Notes under the pieces: model-generated | Databases searched by the model: none | What the model saw: only the letters and a program-made list of their open reading frames with translations | Told to the model about the DNA's origin: nothing | In this document: piece after piece, positions 24,974-32,707 of the stretch | Position numbering within the stretch: the first letter of the stretch is position 1 | How the letters are laid out: the number at the start of each line of letters is the position of its first letter | DNA from: Phycisphaerales bacterium UBA7800 | GTDB taxonomy: Bacteria > Planctomycetota > Phycisphaerae > Phycisphaerales > Phycisphaeraceae | Assembly (NCBI GenBank): GCA_002480565.1 | Contig: DLCK01000012.1 | Span: forward strand, 1 to 36,728 | Reading direction: 5' to 3' | Length of the DNA stretch: 36,728 nucleotides | Translations under genes and position numbers: made by a program

Positions 24974-26338
24974 ATGCCCAATGTGTTGTACAGGACGTTT
25001 TCACCCAAGACTTTGCCGCTGATGACTCGGCCGAGTTACTGGCGTGAACTGCAGACGGCGATGACTTACCCGGTGGCGATTTCCATGGTCGAGGGCAGTG
25101 TCATCGGCATCCTGGCGAGGCGTGTGTTCAACGTCGAACCCTACGTGTTTGCACTGATCATGGCAGCGCCGATGCTTGCGCATTTCACCAGTTTTTTCTG
25201 GTCTCGATTGGCACGTGGCAAGTCTAAAATCAAAGCGATCACCCTTGTCAGACTGTTGATGATCGCCTGTTTGATTGGGATTGCGTTTTTGCCTACCACG
25301 GATGCCGGCGGGGTGATTCTTACCATTTTGATCCTGATTATCCGATGCTGTCTAGCAGGTATCACCACATTGCTTTCGACGGTCAAGCGACAGAATTATC
25401 GTCGTAATGTCCGCGCGCGAATCACTGGCAAGACCATGCTGGTCGTCAGCAGTATCATGGCGACGGCGCCGGTGATTTGTTACAGCCTGCTGGACAAAGA
25501 CCCGGCCATGTTCCGGTATATCTACCTGCTCTCGGTTCTCTTTGCACTGGTGGGGACATGGTTTTTTTCCAAAATTCGTATCCGCGGTGAACGTGATTTG
25601 CTGCGATATGAAAACATGCCAACCAGTAAGCCTACCCCCCAAGGTTCGCCTGCACCGTTGTACGAGTACAATCCCGATGACGCGCAGACGACCTTCTGGC
25701 AGGTACTCCGAGAGGACAAGTTTTTCCGCAGTTATCAGGTTCACCAATTCTTCCTGGGCTCAGGGAATATCATGACCGCGACCATGCTTGTGTTCATCAT
25801 CGAAGAGATGACGCGCGACATGGATAAAGGCTACATGTGGAGTATGGTCATCGGCACGTCCATCCCCTTTGTCGTGGGCACGATGTGCATCCAATTCTGG
25901 GCACGTTTTCTGGACAACACCCATATCGCCAAATTCCGTGTGTATCACACGATGGTCTTTGCAACCAACATCTTCATGGTGTTCTGGGCGGTGAAGTTTG
26001 GTTTACTGTGGCTGCTTGCTGTATCCCAATTGGTTCGTGGTGTTGCCAATGGTGGGGCGATGCTGGCATGGCAACTGGGGCACAACGACTTTGCAGACCG
26101 TCGGCAGGTGATGACTTACATCGGCGTTCATGCGACACTCACCGGCGTACGTGGAGCCACAGCCCCGTTCATCGGGATGCTGCTTTTTGAAGGATGGGGC
26201 GAATCCAGTTTCAGCTGGATGCCCAGTTTCGAGGGCATCGGCCCGTACACTTTCCTGGTGGCATTGGCGATGCAGGCCGTCGCGTTGTTCGGATTCTTCA
26301 GACTCTATCGGCGTATGCAGACTGCCAATCGCGTTTAG
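24974..26338 (+). CDS. Major facilitator superfamily transporter
   Basis: A 454-residue membrane protein with 10-12 predicted helices in two halves separated by a hydrophilic loop (about residues 205-245, PTSKPTPQGSPAPLYEYNPDD). The loop after helix 2 (SRLARGKSKIKAI) resembles MFS motif A. Later helices include VGTMCIQFWARFLDN, WLLAVSQLVRGVANGGAML and GVRGATAPFIGMLLFEG. The substrate is unknown. A GTG at 24971 directly precedes ATG 24974, and either could start. The gene stands alone between divergent acyP and bioB, and a small hairpin follows its stop. Confidence 0.75.
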   Translation: MPNVLYRTFSPKTLPLMTRPSYWRELQTAMTYPVAISMVEGSVIGILARRVFNVEPYVFALIMAAPMLAHFTSFFWSRLARGKSKIKAITLVRLLMIACLIGIAFLPTTDAGGVILTILILIIRCCLAGITTLLSTVKRQNYRRNVRARITGKTMLVVSSIMATAPVICYSLLDKDPAMFRYIYLLSVLFALVGTWFFSKIRIRGERDLLRYENMPTSKPTPQGSPAPLYEYNPDDAQTTFWQVLREDKFFRSYQVHQFFLGSGNIMTATMLVFIIEEMTRDMDKGYMWSMVIGTSIPFVVGTMCIQFWARFLDNTHIAKFRVYHTMVFATNIFMVFWAVKFGLLWLLAVSQLVRGVANGGAMLAWQLGHNDFADRRQVMTYIGVHATLTGVRGATAPFIGMLLFEGWGESSFSWMPSFEGIGPYTFLVALAMQAVALFGFFRLYRRMQTANRV

Positions 26339-26340
26339 GC

Positions 26341-26356
26341 AAACCGCTTGCGGTTT
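26341..26356 (+). terminator. Weak terminator-like hairpin after the transporter gene
   Basis: AAACCGC-TT-GCGGTTT is a perfect seven-base stem starting three bases after the MFS stop codon. There is no U-tract, so efficient intrinsic termination is uncertain. Confidence 0.35.
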
Positions 26357-26500
26357 AGCGCTCCAATCGTCCAGCGTATTCCAACAACACACGAATCTCG
26401 ACTGCGATTTGAAATCAACAATGCTCAAATTTCCAAGCATCTGGATTCGAAATCCGCCTGATCCTGCTACAATACCGTTTTGCCCTCATAGGAGACCGCC

Positions 26501-27589
26501 ATGATGTTTCAGCGATACACGCACCTGGTAGATGATGCCCTTGCCGGTTTGGCCCCATCACGCGAGACGGCTCGTTGGATCATGGATGGCGAAGATGTGC
26601 AGTTGCTGGCATTGCTTCAGGCTGCTTATGTCCCGCGTGTACAACACTTTGGCAAACTCGTAAAAGTCCATATTCTCAACAACGTCCAGAACGGTCGCTG
26701 TCAGGAGGACTGTGGTTACTGCTCCCAATCCAAGGATTCGGATGCCCCTATTGAAGCGTATCCGATGAAGACCGACGAGCAGATTTTCGCCGAAGCCGAA
26801 CAGGCCGCCAAGAACGGTGCATCACGATATTGTATGGTGCTATCCGGTCGTGGGCCGTCGATGGAACGTACCAAAAAACTCGCAGGTCTGATCAAAGGTG
26901 TCAAAGACAAATACCCTGTAGAGGTCTGCCTGAGTGTCGGTTTGATTGATGATGAAAAAGCACAGATGCTCTCCGATGCTGGCCTTGATCGACTCAACCA
27001 TAATCTCAACACATCTGAACGGATGTACAAAGACATTTGCACAACGCATACTTATCAAGACCGTATCAATACCATCGTCTCTGCCAAGAAAGCAGGCATG
27101 AGTTCGTGCAGTGGTTTGATCGTAGGCATGAATGAAACCACGGATGACATCATTGATGTAGCGATGAAACTTCGTGAGTTGGAAGTCCCTTCGATCCCGG
27201 TGAACTTTTTGATTCCCATTGAAGGCAACCCGATGTACTCGGATCACACGCTTACGCCAGAAAAATGTCTGCGGGCGTTGTGTCTGCTTCGTCTGATTAA
27301 TCCGGCAGCGGAGATTCGCGCAGCAGCAGGTCGCGAAGGACACCTCAAAGCGCTGCAACCTCTGGCATACTGGCCGGCCAACTCCATCTTTGTGGACGGC
27401 TATCTCACCACCCGTGGCAGCGACATGGCCAACACCTATCGCATGATCCGCGAATCAGGCTTTGAAGTCGAAGGCAACGAACTCTACGAAGCTGAAGGTG
27501 GCGAAGCCCAAGCCTATCGTGTCGATGATACGGCGTTACCCATCCTCAAGCCGGAAGTCTCTCGCAAGAGTGCGTGTGTACCTTCGTGA
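26501..27589 (+). CDS. bioB: Biotin synthase
   Basis: Radical-SAM enzyme inserting sulphur into dethiobiotin. The 362-residue protein has the [4Fe-4S] triad Cys67, Cys71 and Cys74 (GRCQEDCGYCSQS). It also has the ligands of the sacrificial [2Fe-2S] cluster: Cys111 (YCMVLSG), Cys143 (EVCLSVG), Cys203 (SSCSGLIVG) and Arg273 (EIRAAAGRE). Having all of these argues for true BioB rather than a HydE- or PylB-like relative. NHNLNTSE and VNFLIPIEGNP are also typical. An AGGAG site precedes the ATG, which is doubled (ATGATG). No other biotin gene is nearby, so the pathway genes are scattered. Confidence 0.95.
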   Translation: MMFQRYTHLVDDALAGLAPSRETARWIMDGEDVQLLALLQAAYVPRVQHFGKLVKVHILNNVQNGRCQEDCGYCSQSKDSDAPIEAYPMKTDEQIFAEAEQAAKNGASRYCMVLSGRGPSMERTKKLAGLIKGVKDKYPVEVCLSVGLIDDEKAQMLSDAGLDRLNHNLNTSERMYKDICTTHTYQDRINTIVSAKKAGMSSCSGLIVGMNETTDDIIDVAMKLRELEVPSIPVNFLIPIEGNPMYSDHTLTPEKCLRALCLLRLINPAAEIRAAAGREGHLKALQPLAYWPANSIFVDGYLTTRGSDMANTYRMIRESGFEVEGNELYEAEGGEAQAYRVDDTALPILKPEVSRKSACVPS

Positions 27590-27605
27590 ATTTAGCGCAC
27601 GTCAT

Positions 27606-27716
27606 TTTGAGCTGCGCTCAAACAGCATCACACAGTGATGCAGCTATTGTTCTAACGAAATATTGCGATGTCTTCAAATCGCTGTGATGCGACGCATTGC
27701 TGTTGTATCAAAGATG
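27606..27716. repeat. REP-like hairpin cluster after bioB
   Basis: Three hairpin units: TTTGAGC-TGC-GCTCAAA (27606-27622), GCATCAC-ACA-GTGATGC (27625-27641), and a degraded unit GCTGTGATGCGACGCATTGC with TGTATCAAAGATG (27681-27716). The last aligns with the element at 9182-9224. The cluster fills the gap between bioB and the convergent sulfatase and may terminate both. Confidence 0.6.
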
Positions 27717-27726
27717 TAAAAAAATC

Positions 27727-29124
27727 CTATTTTTTCAGCAAAAACTCACGCACAGCCGGTGTCTGTGAACCGGTCACTAGTTGACCCTCTTTGACGAGTC
27801 CGTCTTGAGGTCGCGTGGCTAAGGTGTCGATTAGGCGCTGTTGCCAAAGTTTCACGCGGTCTTGTTTATCTGCATCATCAATTGCGTTGTGCAATTCCTG
27901 TGGATCGTTGGTTAAGTCGAAGAACCACTGTTTGCCGGTGGTGGATTGCCATGCGAATTTCTCTTTGCCATCGGTGACGTATTGCCAATGCGGTGCGTGT
28001 TCGCCGTGGATAAATTCGTGATGATGATCACCAAGAATGTCCTGCCCGTCGACGCATTCGGGGATGTCGATGCCTGCGAGTTTCAGGAACGTGGGCATGA
28101 TGTCCGCATGCGTCAGGCAGCGATCATCCACCTTGCCAACTGCATCCTTGTATTCACCGTAAAGCGGAGGCATCATCACCAGTGGCACACTGGCGCTACC
28201 CTCCCAAGGCACGACTTTCCGCCACATGTGATGATCACCAAGCAATTCACCATGATCGGACATGAAGACAATCCAGGTATTTTTCATCAGCCCGTTACGT
28301 CGACAGTGGTTGAGCAGTCGGCCAATCTGGTCATCCAAATGCATGATCTGTGCGAAGTACGCTCGACGCACATCATCCAACACTTGTGCAGGTAAACGAC
28401 CATAGTCATAACTGTGTGGATCAGTCACCGGGCGATCATTTTCATCAGCCCAATCCCCAATGGGAACCTCGGGCAAATCCACATTATCCAAGCGACGTAA
28501 CCATTCAATGGGTGGGTCCAAAGGCGGATGCGGGCGATGGTATCCAACCTGCATAAAGAACGGCCGAAGCGGGTCACGCTTTTGGATCAACTCGATGGTC
28601 GCGTCCGTCGTCCACGTGTTGGGATGCAGCGATTCGGACTCGGTCCAGGGCTTGACGACCCAACTATTGGAACTCATTTCCAGACAGGTGTCGCGGACCA
28701 ACCCGCCGGACTTCTCGCGCAGCCAGGTGTGGTAGTCACTTTCAAAACCCGGTTCGGTCAGGCCGGAATAGAGGCTCATTTTTTCAAAGCCGCACATGGT
28801 TCGGGCAGGATGGAAATGCGTCTTGCCTGTGAGCATGGTTTGGTAACCGCCATCGCGGAGTTCGCGCATCATGGTGTGCTCATAGGTCCAATCGACACCA
28901 TCCTTGTAGCCAAGGCGTCCGTGCTTGGACTGGTTCATGCCGGTGGCTAAGGAGGCGCGGGTACCGATGCACGTGGGGACCGGCGTATAAGCATTGGTGT
29001 AGCGGATACCGTTGGCTGCAAGGTAATCAATGTACGGCGTCCGCACGACCGGATGGCCGGCACAGCCCATCGCATCGCTACGCCATTGATCGGGGAAAAT
29101 GAAAAGGATGTTGGGTTGCTGCAT
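27727..29124 (-). CDS. Sulfatase (S1 family, atypical active-site motif)
   Basis: A 465-residue alkaline-phosphatase-fold sulfatase. It opens MQQPNILFIFPDQWRSD, the metal-binding strand. The nucleophile motif is CIGTRASLATG with Cys52 and Arg56. The second metal site is FMSDHGELLGDHHMWRK. Cys52 would need conversion to formylglycine. The usual motif is C-x-P/A-x-R; here the third position is Gly, so maturation efficiency is uncertain. No clear signal peptide follows ATG 29124; the longer frame from 29166 adds no signal either, so a cytoplasmic location is possible. Planctomycetes carry many such enzymes for sulfated polysaccharides. The substrate is unknown. Confidence 0.88.
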   Translation of the reverse strand: MQQPNILFIFPDQWRSDAMGCAGHPVVRTPYIDYLAANGIRYTNAYTPVPTCIGTRASLATGMNQSKHGRLGYKDGVDWTYEHTMMRELRDGGYQTMLTGKTHFHPARTMCGFEKMSLYSGLTEPGFESDYHTWLREKSGGLVRDTCLEMSSNSWVVKPWTESESLHPNTWTTDATIELIQKRDPLRPFFMQVGYHRPHPPLDPPIEWLRRLDNVDLPEVPIGDWADENDRPVTDPHSYDYGRLPAQVLDDVRRAYFAQIMHLDDQIGRLLNHCRRNGLMKNTWIVFMSDHGELLGDHHMWRKVVPWEGSASVPLVMMPPLYGEYKDAVGKVDDRCLTHADIMPTFLKLAGIDIPECVDGQDILGDHHHEFIHGEHAPHWQYVTDGKEKFAWQSTTGKQWFFDLTNDPQELHNAIDDADKQDRVKLWQQRLIDTLATRPQDGLVKEGQLVTGSQTPAVREFLLKK

Positions 29125-29248
29125 GATTTGCCCCGCATGTTTTAAAACAATGAATTGATAACTCAAAGGTAGGAACAGCGTGAATGTAAATCAATTCACA
29201 TTTCGCTACTTTGTGTTTTCATTCCAAATCAGAACAGGGCGGCATTCA

Positions 29249-29265
29249 GCGACACGCAGTGTCGC
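29249..29265. repeat. REP-like hairpin upstream of the sulfatase
   Basis: GCGACAC-GCA-GTGTCGC is a perfect seven-base stem followed by AGCTATTTGAAGATG. It is the cleanest copy of the hairpin family seen at 9182-9224 and 27625-27641. Confidence 0.6.
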
Positions 29266-29309
29266 AGCTATTTGAAGATGCAAAATGAGTGACGAATAAG
29301 CAGTTGAAT

Positions 29310-30116
29310 TTACGACAACACGCCTGCCGGATACGTGCAACGGGTCTTGCCAGTCTCCCAGACACTGATGACTTCCAGTTCCAAGTTTTCATTGCGCATG
29401 GCCACAACTAACCAGTCGTAGATCACCTTGGCAATGTTCTCCACCGAGGGATTCAGATCGGCAAAGGCGTCGACATCCTCATTCAAATGCTTGTGATCCA
29501 GACGCTCCATGATTTCTCGATCCACCAAGGCGTCGATCATGTTCACGGTTGCGATATGCCCATCCCCATCAATCGGACACTTGACCGCAACTTCGACTTG
29601 ATAGTTGTGGCCATGCCCGGAGGGGTTGTTGCACTTGCCAAAGATCTGGCGGTTTTCCTCATCCGAAAGTGTCGGGACATGCAGGCGATGGGCGGCGGCA
29701 AACTCATACTGCTGGCGAAGAATCACATGTTGCATACCCGTACTCCTGATCTGTAACTGGTAAAAAGGGGTCAACGCCAACCGCACACGGATCACCGAAC
29801 CCTTAAGCTGAGGTTGAAGCAGGGCGATGATCTGCTGCATTAGCTGCCCCATGCCCACCTGCGACGGATCTTGACCGGGCGCGACAAGTGTCTGCATGTA
29901 AGGCAGGACATGCTCGCGCACCGCGGTGTCGATGGTTTTGATATTCAGGAAATAGCCGGTCTGCGCGTCGGGTTCACCTTTGCAGGTGACGAGTAATTCA
30001 TAGTACCGCCCCAACCCCGTCATGGCCGGCCAGGCACTGAAGGTGTTGAATTTCCCTGCCTGGGGAGCAGGGATGCGATTCAGACAAAATCGAACACAGC
30101 GGGTCAGTTCAACCAT
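29310..30116 (-). CDS. Tandem PTPS/QueD-fold protein
   Basis: A 268-residue protein made of two 6-pyruvoyl-tetrahydropterin-synthase-like domains. The C-terminal one (about 128-268) looks active. It has zinc ligands His143 (AAAHRLH), His168 and His170 (GHGHNYQV), catalytic Cys162 (FGKCNNPSGHGH), LDHKHLN, and Glu254 (VWETGKT). The sequence FGKCNNP resembles animal PTPS; in bacteria such proteins usually act as QueD (queuosine precursor) or in folate/pterin synthesis. The N-terminal copy (about 1-125) aligns in pattern (GLGRYYELLVTCKGEPDAQTG, NIKTIDTAVREHVLPYM) but lacks the His and Cys residues, so it is probably structural. No queC/queE neighbour is present. Confidence 0.8.
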   Translation of the reverse strand: MVELTRCVRFCLNRIPAPQAGKFNTFSAWPAMTGLGRYYELLVTCKGEPDAQTGYFLNIKTIDTAVREHVLPYMQTLVAPGQDPSQVGMGQLMQQIIALLQPQLKGSVIRVRLALTPFYQLQIRSTGMQHVILRQQYEFAAAHRLHVPTLSDEENRQIFGKCNNPSGHGHNYQVEVAVKCPIDGDGHIATVNMIDALVDREIMERLDHKHLNEDVDAFADLNPSVENIAKVIYDWLVVAMRNENLELEVISVWETGKTRCTYPAGVLS

Positions 30117-30142
30117 AGTCTGAGATTGTAGCGGATTTGAGC

Positions 30143-30430
30143 TTACGGATTGTGATCCAGCTTGTCTTGATAGCCAATCCCGAGCATGGGCTTGATTTCA
30201 ATCACCAGCCGTAATTGTTTATCCTCAACATCCACGAGCTTGCAAGGCTGGATTTTAGATTTGGCAGATTCAATTAACGCGTCAATATCCAACTGATGGG
30301 CTTGGAGCTTTTCCTCAACTGCCACGGGAATAAACCGTCTGATCTGGTTGAGCATCGCAAAAGGTATCCGACTGTCGAGTCTGGACTCACCGCTTTGCAG
30401 ATCAGTTAAACCTATCGCTAAGCACAACAT
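30143..30430 (-). CDS. Small hypothetical protein
   Basis: A 95-residue acidic/basic mixed protein with no signal peptide or membrane helix. I do not recognise the family. It is probably real: AGGAG lies seven bases before ATG 30430, and the frame runs cleanly to 26 bp before the PTPS-like gene on the same strand, so the two may be co-transcribed. Predicted structure from pattern: short strands at both ends (MLCLAIGLTDL; LRLVIEIKPM) and a central helical region (RIPFAMLNQIRRFIPVAVEEKLQAH). A role linked to the pterin enzyme is only a guess from position. Confidence 0.6.
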   Translation of the reverse strand: MLCLAIGLTDLQSGESRLDSRIPFAMLNQIRRFIPVAVEEKLQAHQLDIDALIESAKSKIQPCKLVDVEDKQLRLVIEIKPMLGIGYQDKLDHNP

Positions 30431-30553
30431 GGGCTGACTCCTGAATGGGATTGTAAACGAGCAGTCATTTAATCATCAGACAAACCATGTTGCTTGGCAA
30501 ACGGGTATATCAATTTCATAAATGTCTTGAAGGTTCAATCACGTCAGATAAAA

Positions 30554-30582
30554 TTGACGTAAAAGCTATAGTGCGGTACGAT
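30554..30582 (+). promoter_or_regulatory. Sigma70-type promoter of tRNA-Gln
   Basis: TTGACG (30554-30559), 17-base spacer, TACGAT (30577-30582). Transcription would begin near 30589, about 49 bases before the tRNA. No other gene on this strand could use it. Confidence 0.55.
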
Positions 30583-30637
30583 TTCTCTCCGATAAATAGC
30601 TCATCGTGGCCAATACCAGTCAACCCACGATGCTCAT

Positions 30638-30710
30638 TGGCCTGTAGTTCAATTGGCGGAACGTCTGATTCTGATTCAGAAGGTTGAAGGTTCAAGTCCT
30701 TCCAGGCCAG
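30638..30710 (+). tRNA. tRNA-Gln (anticodon CTG)
   Basis: A 73-base cloverleaf. The acceptor stem TGGCCTG/CAGGCCA begins with U1-A72, a glutamine trait, and discriminator G is at 30710. The D stem is GTTC/GAAC, the anticodon stem TCTGA/TCAGA around loop TTCTGAT (CTG at 30671-30673), and the T stem GAAGG/CCTTC with loop TTCAAGT. CCA is not encoded. Its 3' half (from 30696) is the left attachment repeat of an integrated element, so the 3' end of this functional tRNA is now supplied by element-derived or identical sequence. The 3' part of the integrase gene overlaps it on the other strand. Confidence 0.95.
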
Positions 30711-31959
30711 CTTGATATAAACCCTTGTGTTTGCAATGACTTGCGTTAAGCTGCAAATCACTGCAATCACGAGGGTTATTTTTTTGCCCTGTTTTTCCCT
30801 GCATCGGCTTGCAGCCCTCTACAGCGCTCTGCTGCACCGGATTTTGCACCGCCGGATTCCACTGTGCAGCCATCGCGTAATCTTCATCGCGGTCTTGTAA
30901 GTAATGCTCGTTGGCAACCTTTTGACTGTTACCGATCCACCGACAAACCATGTGATCGGGAAACTTAAGTGTCAATTCAGTCTGGCAACTGCTGCGCAAA
31001 TTATGAAACAGCTTCGGCCAAGGTTCAAGGCCGGCTTTCTTGATGATGCGCATCATGTGCGTTCGCGGGTTCTTCTTCGGGTCACTCAGATAGGTCACGA
31101 TGCGTTGTTCGCCAGGTGAACGCAGCTTGAACGCTTCGAGCAGATGCGGGTAAAGGTCAGGGAAGATCGGCACACGGCGCGTCTCTTTGCCGTCGTGATG
31201 CTCTGTCTTGGGACTGTGAACCAGAAACCAGCCTTGCTCCCAATTCACCTCATCCCAACGCAGCCCAACGAACTCAGACGTGCAGCGAAGACCAGCGAAT
31301 CGACATAAGGCGAACATCAACCGCCATTGATTGCTGGGACATGCCGCCAAGACTTTCATGGCATCGTCACGGGTTATAAAACTCTGACGCTTTGCATTGC
31401 CTCTAACGGTCACTTTCATGGTGAAGGGGTTACGCTGGATCAACTCACGTTTAACCGCATCTTCCATGAACTGCTTGGCAATCCCGCATCGACGCCGAAC
31501 GGTATTCTCTGACAGGCCTTCACCAATCAGATACCGCTTAAAGTCCTCAGCATCCCCAACAGTGATAGTCTGCAACGCACGGTCCCCGCCGAAATGTGCC
31601 AACAGATTCCGCAGAACGTGTTGGTAGACTTCGGCAGTCGATGGCTTCACATCAATACGGGATTGGATGTAGGATTCGATAAATGGTTTAAGGTGGGCTT
31701 TCTGACGTGCTGCAACCAACCTCACTTTGGCCAGCTTGTCCCGCATGACATCATCCAAATGAGAAACCCAAACGCTGGTTTCATTACTCGGAGCATGAGC
31801 GGTGATGCTTGCTGATACCAAGTCCTCAACCTTGACCAGCACCGCTTGTGCCTGTCGCATCGATACCTTGCCCAAACGAATAGACCGACGTTTACCATCC
31901 AATGCTTTGAACTGGATGACACGTCGGCCTGTCTTGGAATCGGTGCTGATGCTTGCCAT
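30676..31959 (-). CDS. int: Tyrosine recombinase (integrase) whose 3' end reads into tRNA-Gln
   Basis: A 427-residue tyrosine recombinase that would integrate and excise the element. Residues 85-170 form a SAM-like core-binding domain. The catalytic domain has Arg225 (AGLRCTSE), Lys251 (HSPKTEHH), His319 and Arg322 (LFHNLRSS), Trp341 (CRWIGNS) and nucleophile Tyr353 (NEHYLQ). The last codons cross the left attachment repeat, and the final six residues (LEPSTF) and the stop are read from the tRNA gene itself. In the excised circle the frame would instead continue 88 codons into the segment at 36024-36289, giving about 509 residues. The ATG follows the excisionase stop by two bases, so it is the last gene of a three-gene operon. 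Confidence 0.93.
   Translation of the reverse strand: MASISTDSKTGRRVIQFKALDGKRRSIRLGKVSMRQAQAVLVKVEDLVSASITAHAPSNETSVWVSHLDDVMRDKLAKVRLVAARQKAHLKPFIESYIQSRIDVKPSTAEVYQHVLRNLLAHFGGDRALQTITVGDAEDFKRYLIGEGLSENTVRRRCGIAKQFMEDAVKRELIQRNPFTMKVTVRGNAKRQSFITRDDAMKVLAACPSNQWRLMFALCRFAGLRCTSEFVGLRWDEVNWEQGWFLVHSPKTEHHDGKETRRVPIFPDLYPHLLEAFKLRSPGEQRIVTYLSDPKKNPRTHMMRIIKKAGLEPWPKLFHNLRSSCQTELTLKFPDHMVCRWIGNSQKVANEHYLQDRDEDYAMAAQWNPAVQNPVQQSAVEGCKPMQGKTGQKNNPRDCSDLQLNASHCKHKGLYQAGLEGLEPSTF
30696..30747. repeat. attL: left copy of the 52-bp attachment repeat
   Basis: Shares GTCCTTCCAGGCCAGCTTGA, one mismatch (T here, C in the right copy), the next 28 bases and a further two after one more mismatch with 36290-36341. 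The first 15 bases are the 3' end of tRNA-Gln; the remaining bases are codons of the integrase on the minus strand. Confidence 0.88.
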
Positions 31960-31961
31960 GG

Positions 31962-32186
31962 TTAAACGTTCCCGGATTCAGGCCTTTGTGTCTTTGATTT
32001 CAACCATGCTTCCAAGTCACCAATGGCATATCTGACAGATCGTCCGATTTGAATAAAGGGAATCTGTCCTTGTTTCTTGAGTTCAGCCAACGTACGTTCA
32101 CTGATACAAAGCATCTTGGCAGCCTGTCGGGTATCCACCACCAAAGGCTGATCAATTGGCCTTTTTTCATCCCGGTAAATACTCAT
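31962..32186 (-). CDS. AlpA/excisionase-type helix-turn-helix protein
   Basis: A 74-residue DNA-binding protein of the MerR-like HTH_17 group. It has VVDTRQAAKMLCISERTLAELKKQG (recognition helix), IPFIQIGRSVRYAIGDLEAWL (the usual wing), then a basic tail. In mobile elements such proteins act as recombination directionality factors or integrase activators. Its ATG overlaps the stop of the upstream regulator (ATGA), and its stop lies two bases before the integrase ATG. The tight coupling supports a role in controlling integration or excision. Confidence 0.85.
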   Translation of the reverse strand: MSIYRDEKRPIDQPLVVDTRQAAKMLCISERTLAELKKQGQIPFIQIGRSVRYAIGDLEAWLKSKTQRPESGNV

Positions 32187-32554
32187 GCAGGCTCTACCTT
32201 CCCAATTTCAGGCATATTTTTCTTGAGCTGCTGGCGTGCTTTGCCGTACTCAATCTGTTCTTTTGCTCCGACTCTTAAATTGTCCAATTCCTCATCGGTC
32301 ATATTTTGCCCAACGAGTTTGGCCATCGTGTGAATAAGCCCCGGTGTATTGACCATAGCATTAAGCACAGTTCGCAGTACTGGATTCTCCATGTCCTTCA
32401 CGAATCCTTCTTCTTTTTCAATTTGATCGCCGACAATGCGCTCAATCACTTGAGAACGTGCTTGATTCCGCGCATCGCAAACCTTGTCCAGCCGCCGGAG
32501 CAACGCTGCATCCATGGAAATGGTGAATTTGGATTTGTGCTCTTTTTTTGCCAT
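32183..32554 (-). CDS. Ribbon-helix-helix type regulator
   Basis: A 123-residue protein. Residues 8-48 (KSKFTISMDAALLRRLDKVCDARNQARSQVIERIVGDQI) fit a ribbon-helix-helix (CopG/MetJ-like) DNA-binding domain with an N-terminal strand and two helices. The remainder is acidic and helical, ending near a Lys-rich stretch. ATG 32554 is chosen because the longer frame needs a TTG. It leads the operon regulator-excisionase-integrase. Such proteins often repress their own promoter and control copy number or partition; that is inference here. It is divergent from the TIR gene with a 153-bp AT-rich space between. Confidence 0.65.
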   Translation of the reverse strand: MAKKEHKSKFTISMDAALLRRLDKVCDARNQARSQVIERIVGDQIEKEEGFVKDMENPVLRTVLNAMVNTPGLIHTMAKLVGQNMTDEELDNLRVGAKEQIEYGKARQQLKKNMPEIGKVEPA

Positions 32555-32707
32555 ACCCAAAGACTACAAGTATGACCAATTATGTCAAGTCATTCTTAAC
32601 AGTTAGGCTAAAAAAGTAAATCAATAACGGGTACACTCTATCCAAGATTCTTACAGTAAATCGTACATATAACGTCTGATCAATTTAATTCCGGAAGCTT
32701 AAACATC

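Noticed and set aside
32573..32588. TTGACA on the minus strand and a TGAC-N7-GTCA dyad upstream of the ribbon-helix-helix gene, possible promoter/operator
   Set aside because: No -10 hexamer at acceptable spacing, and the dyad arms are only four bases; too weak to list as a feature.
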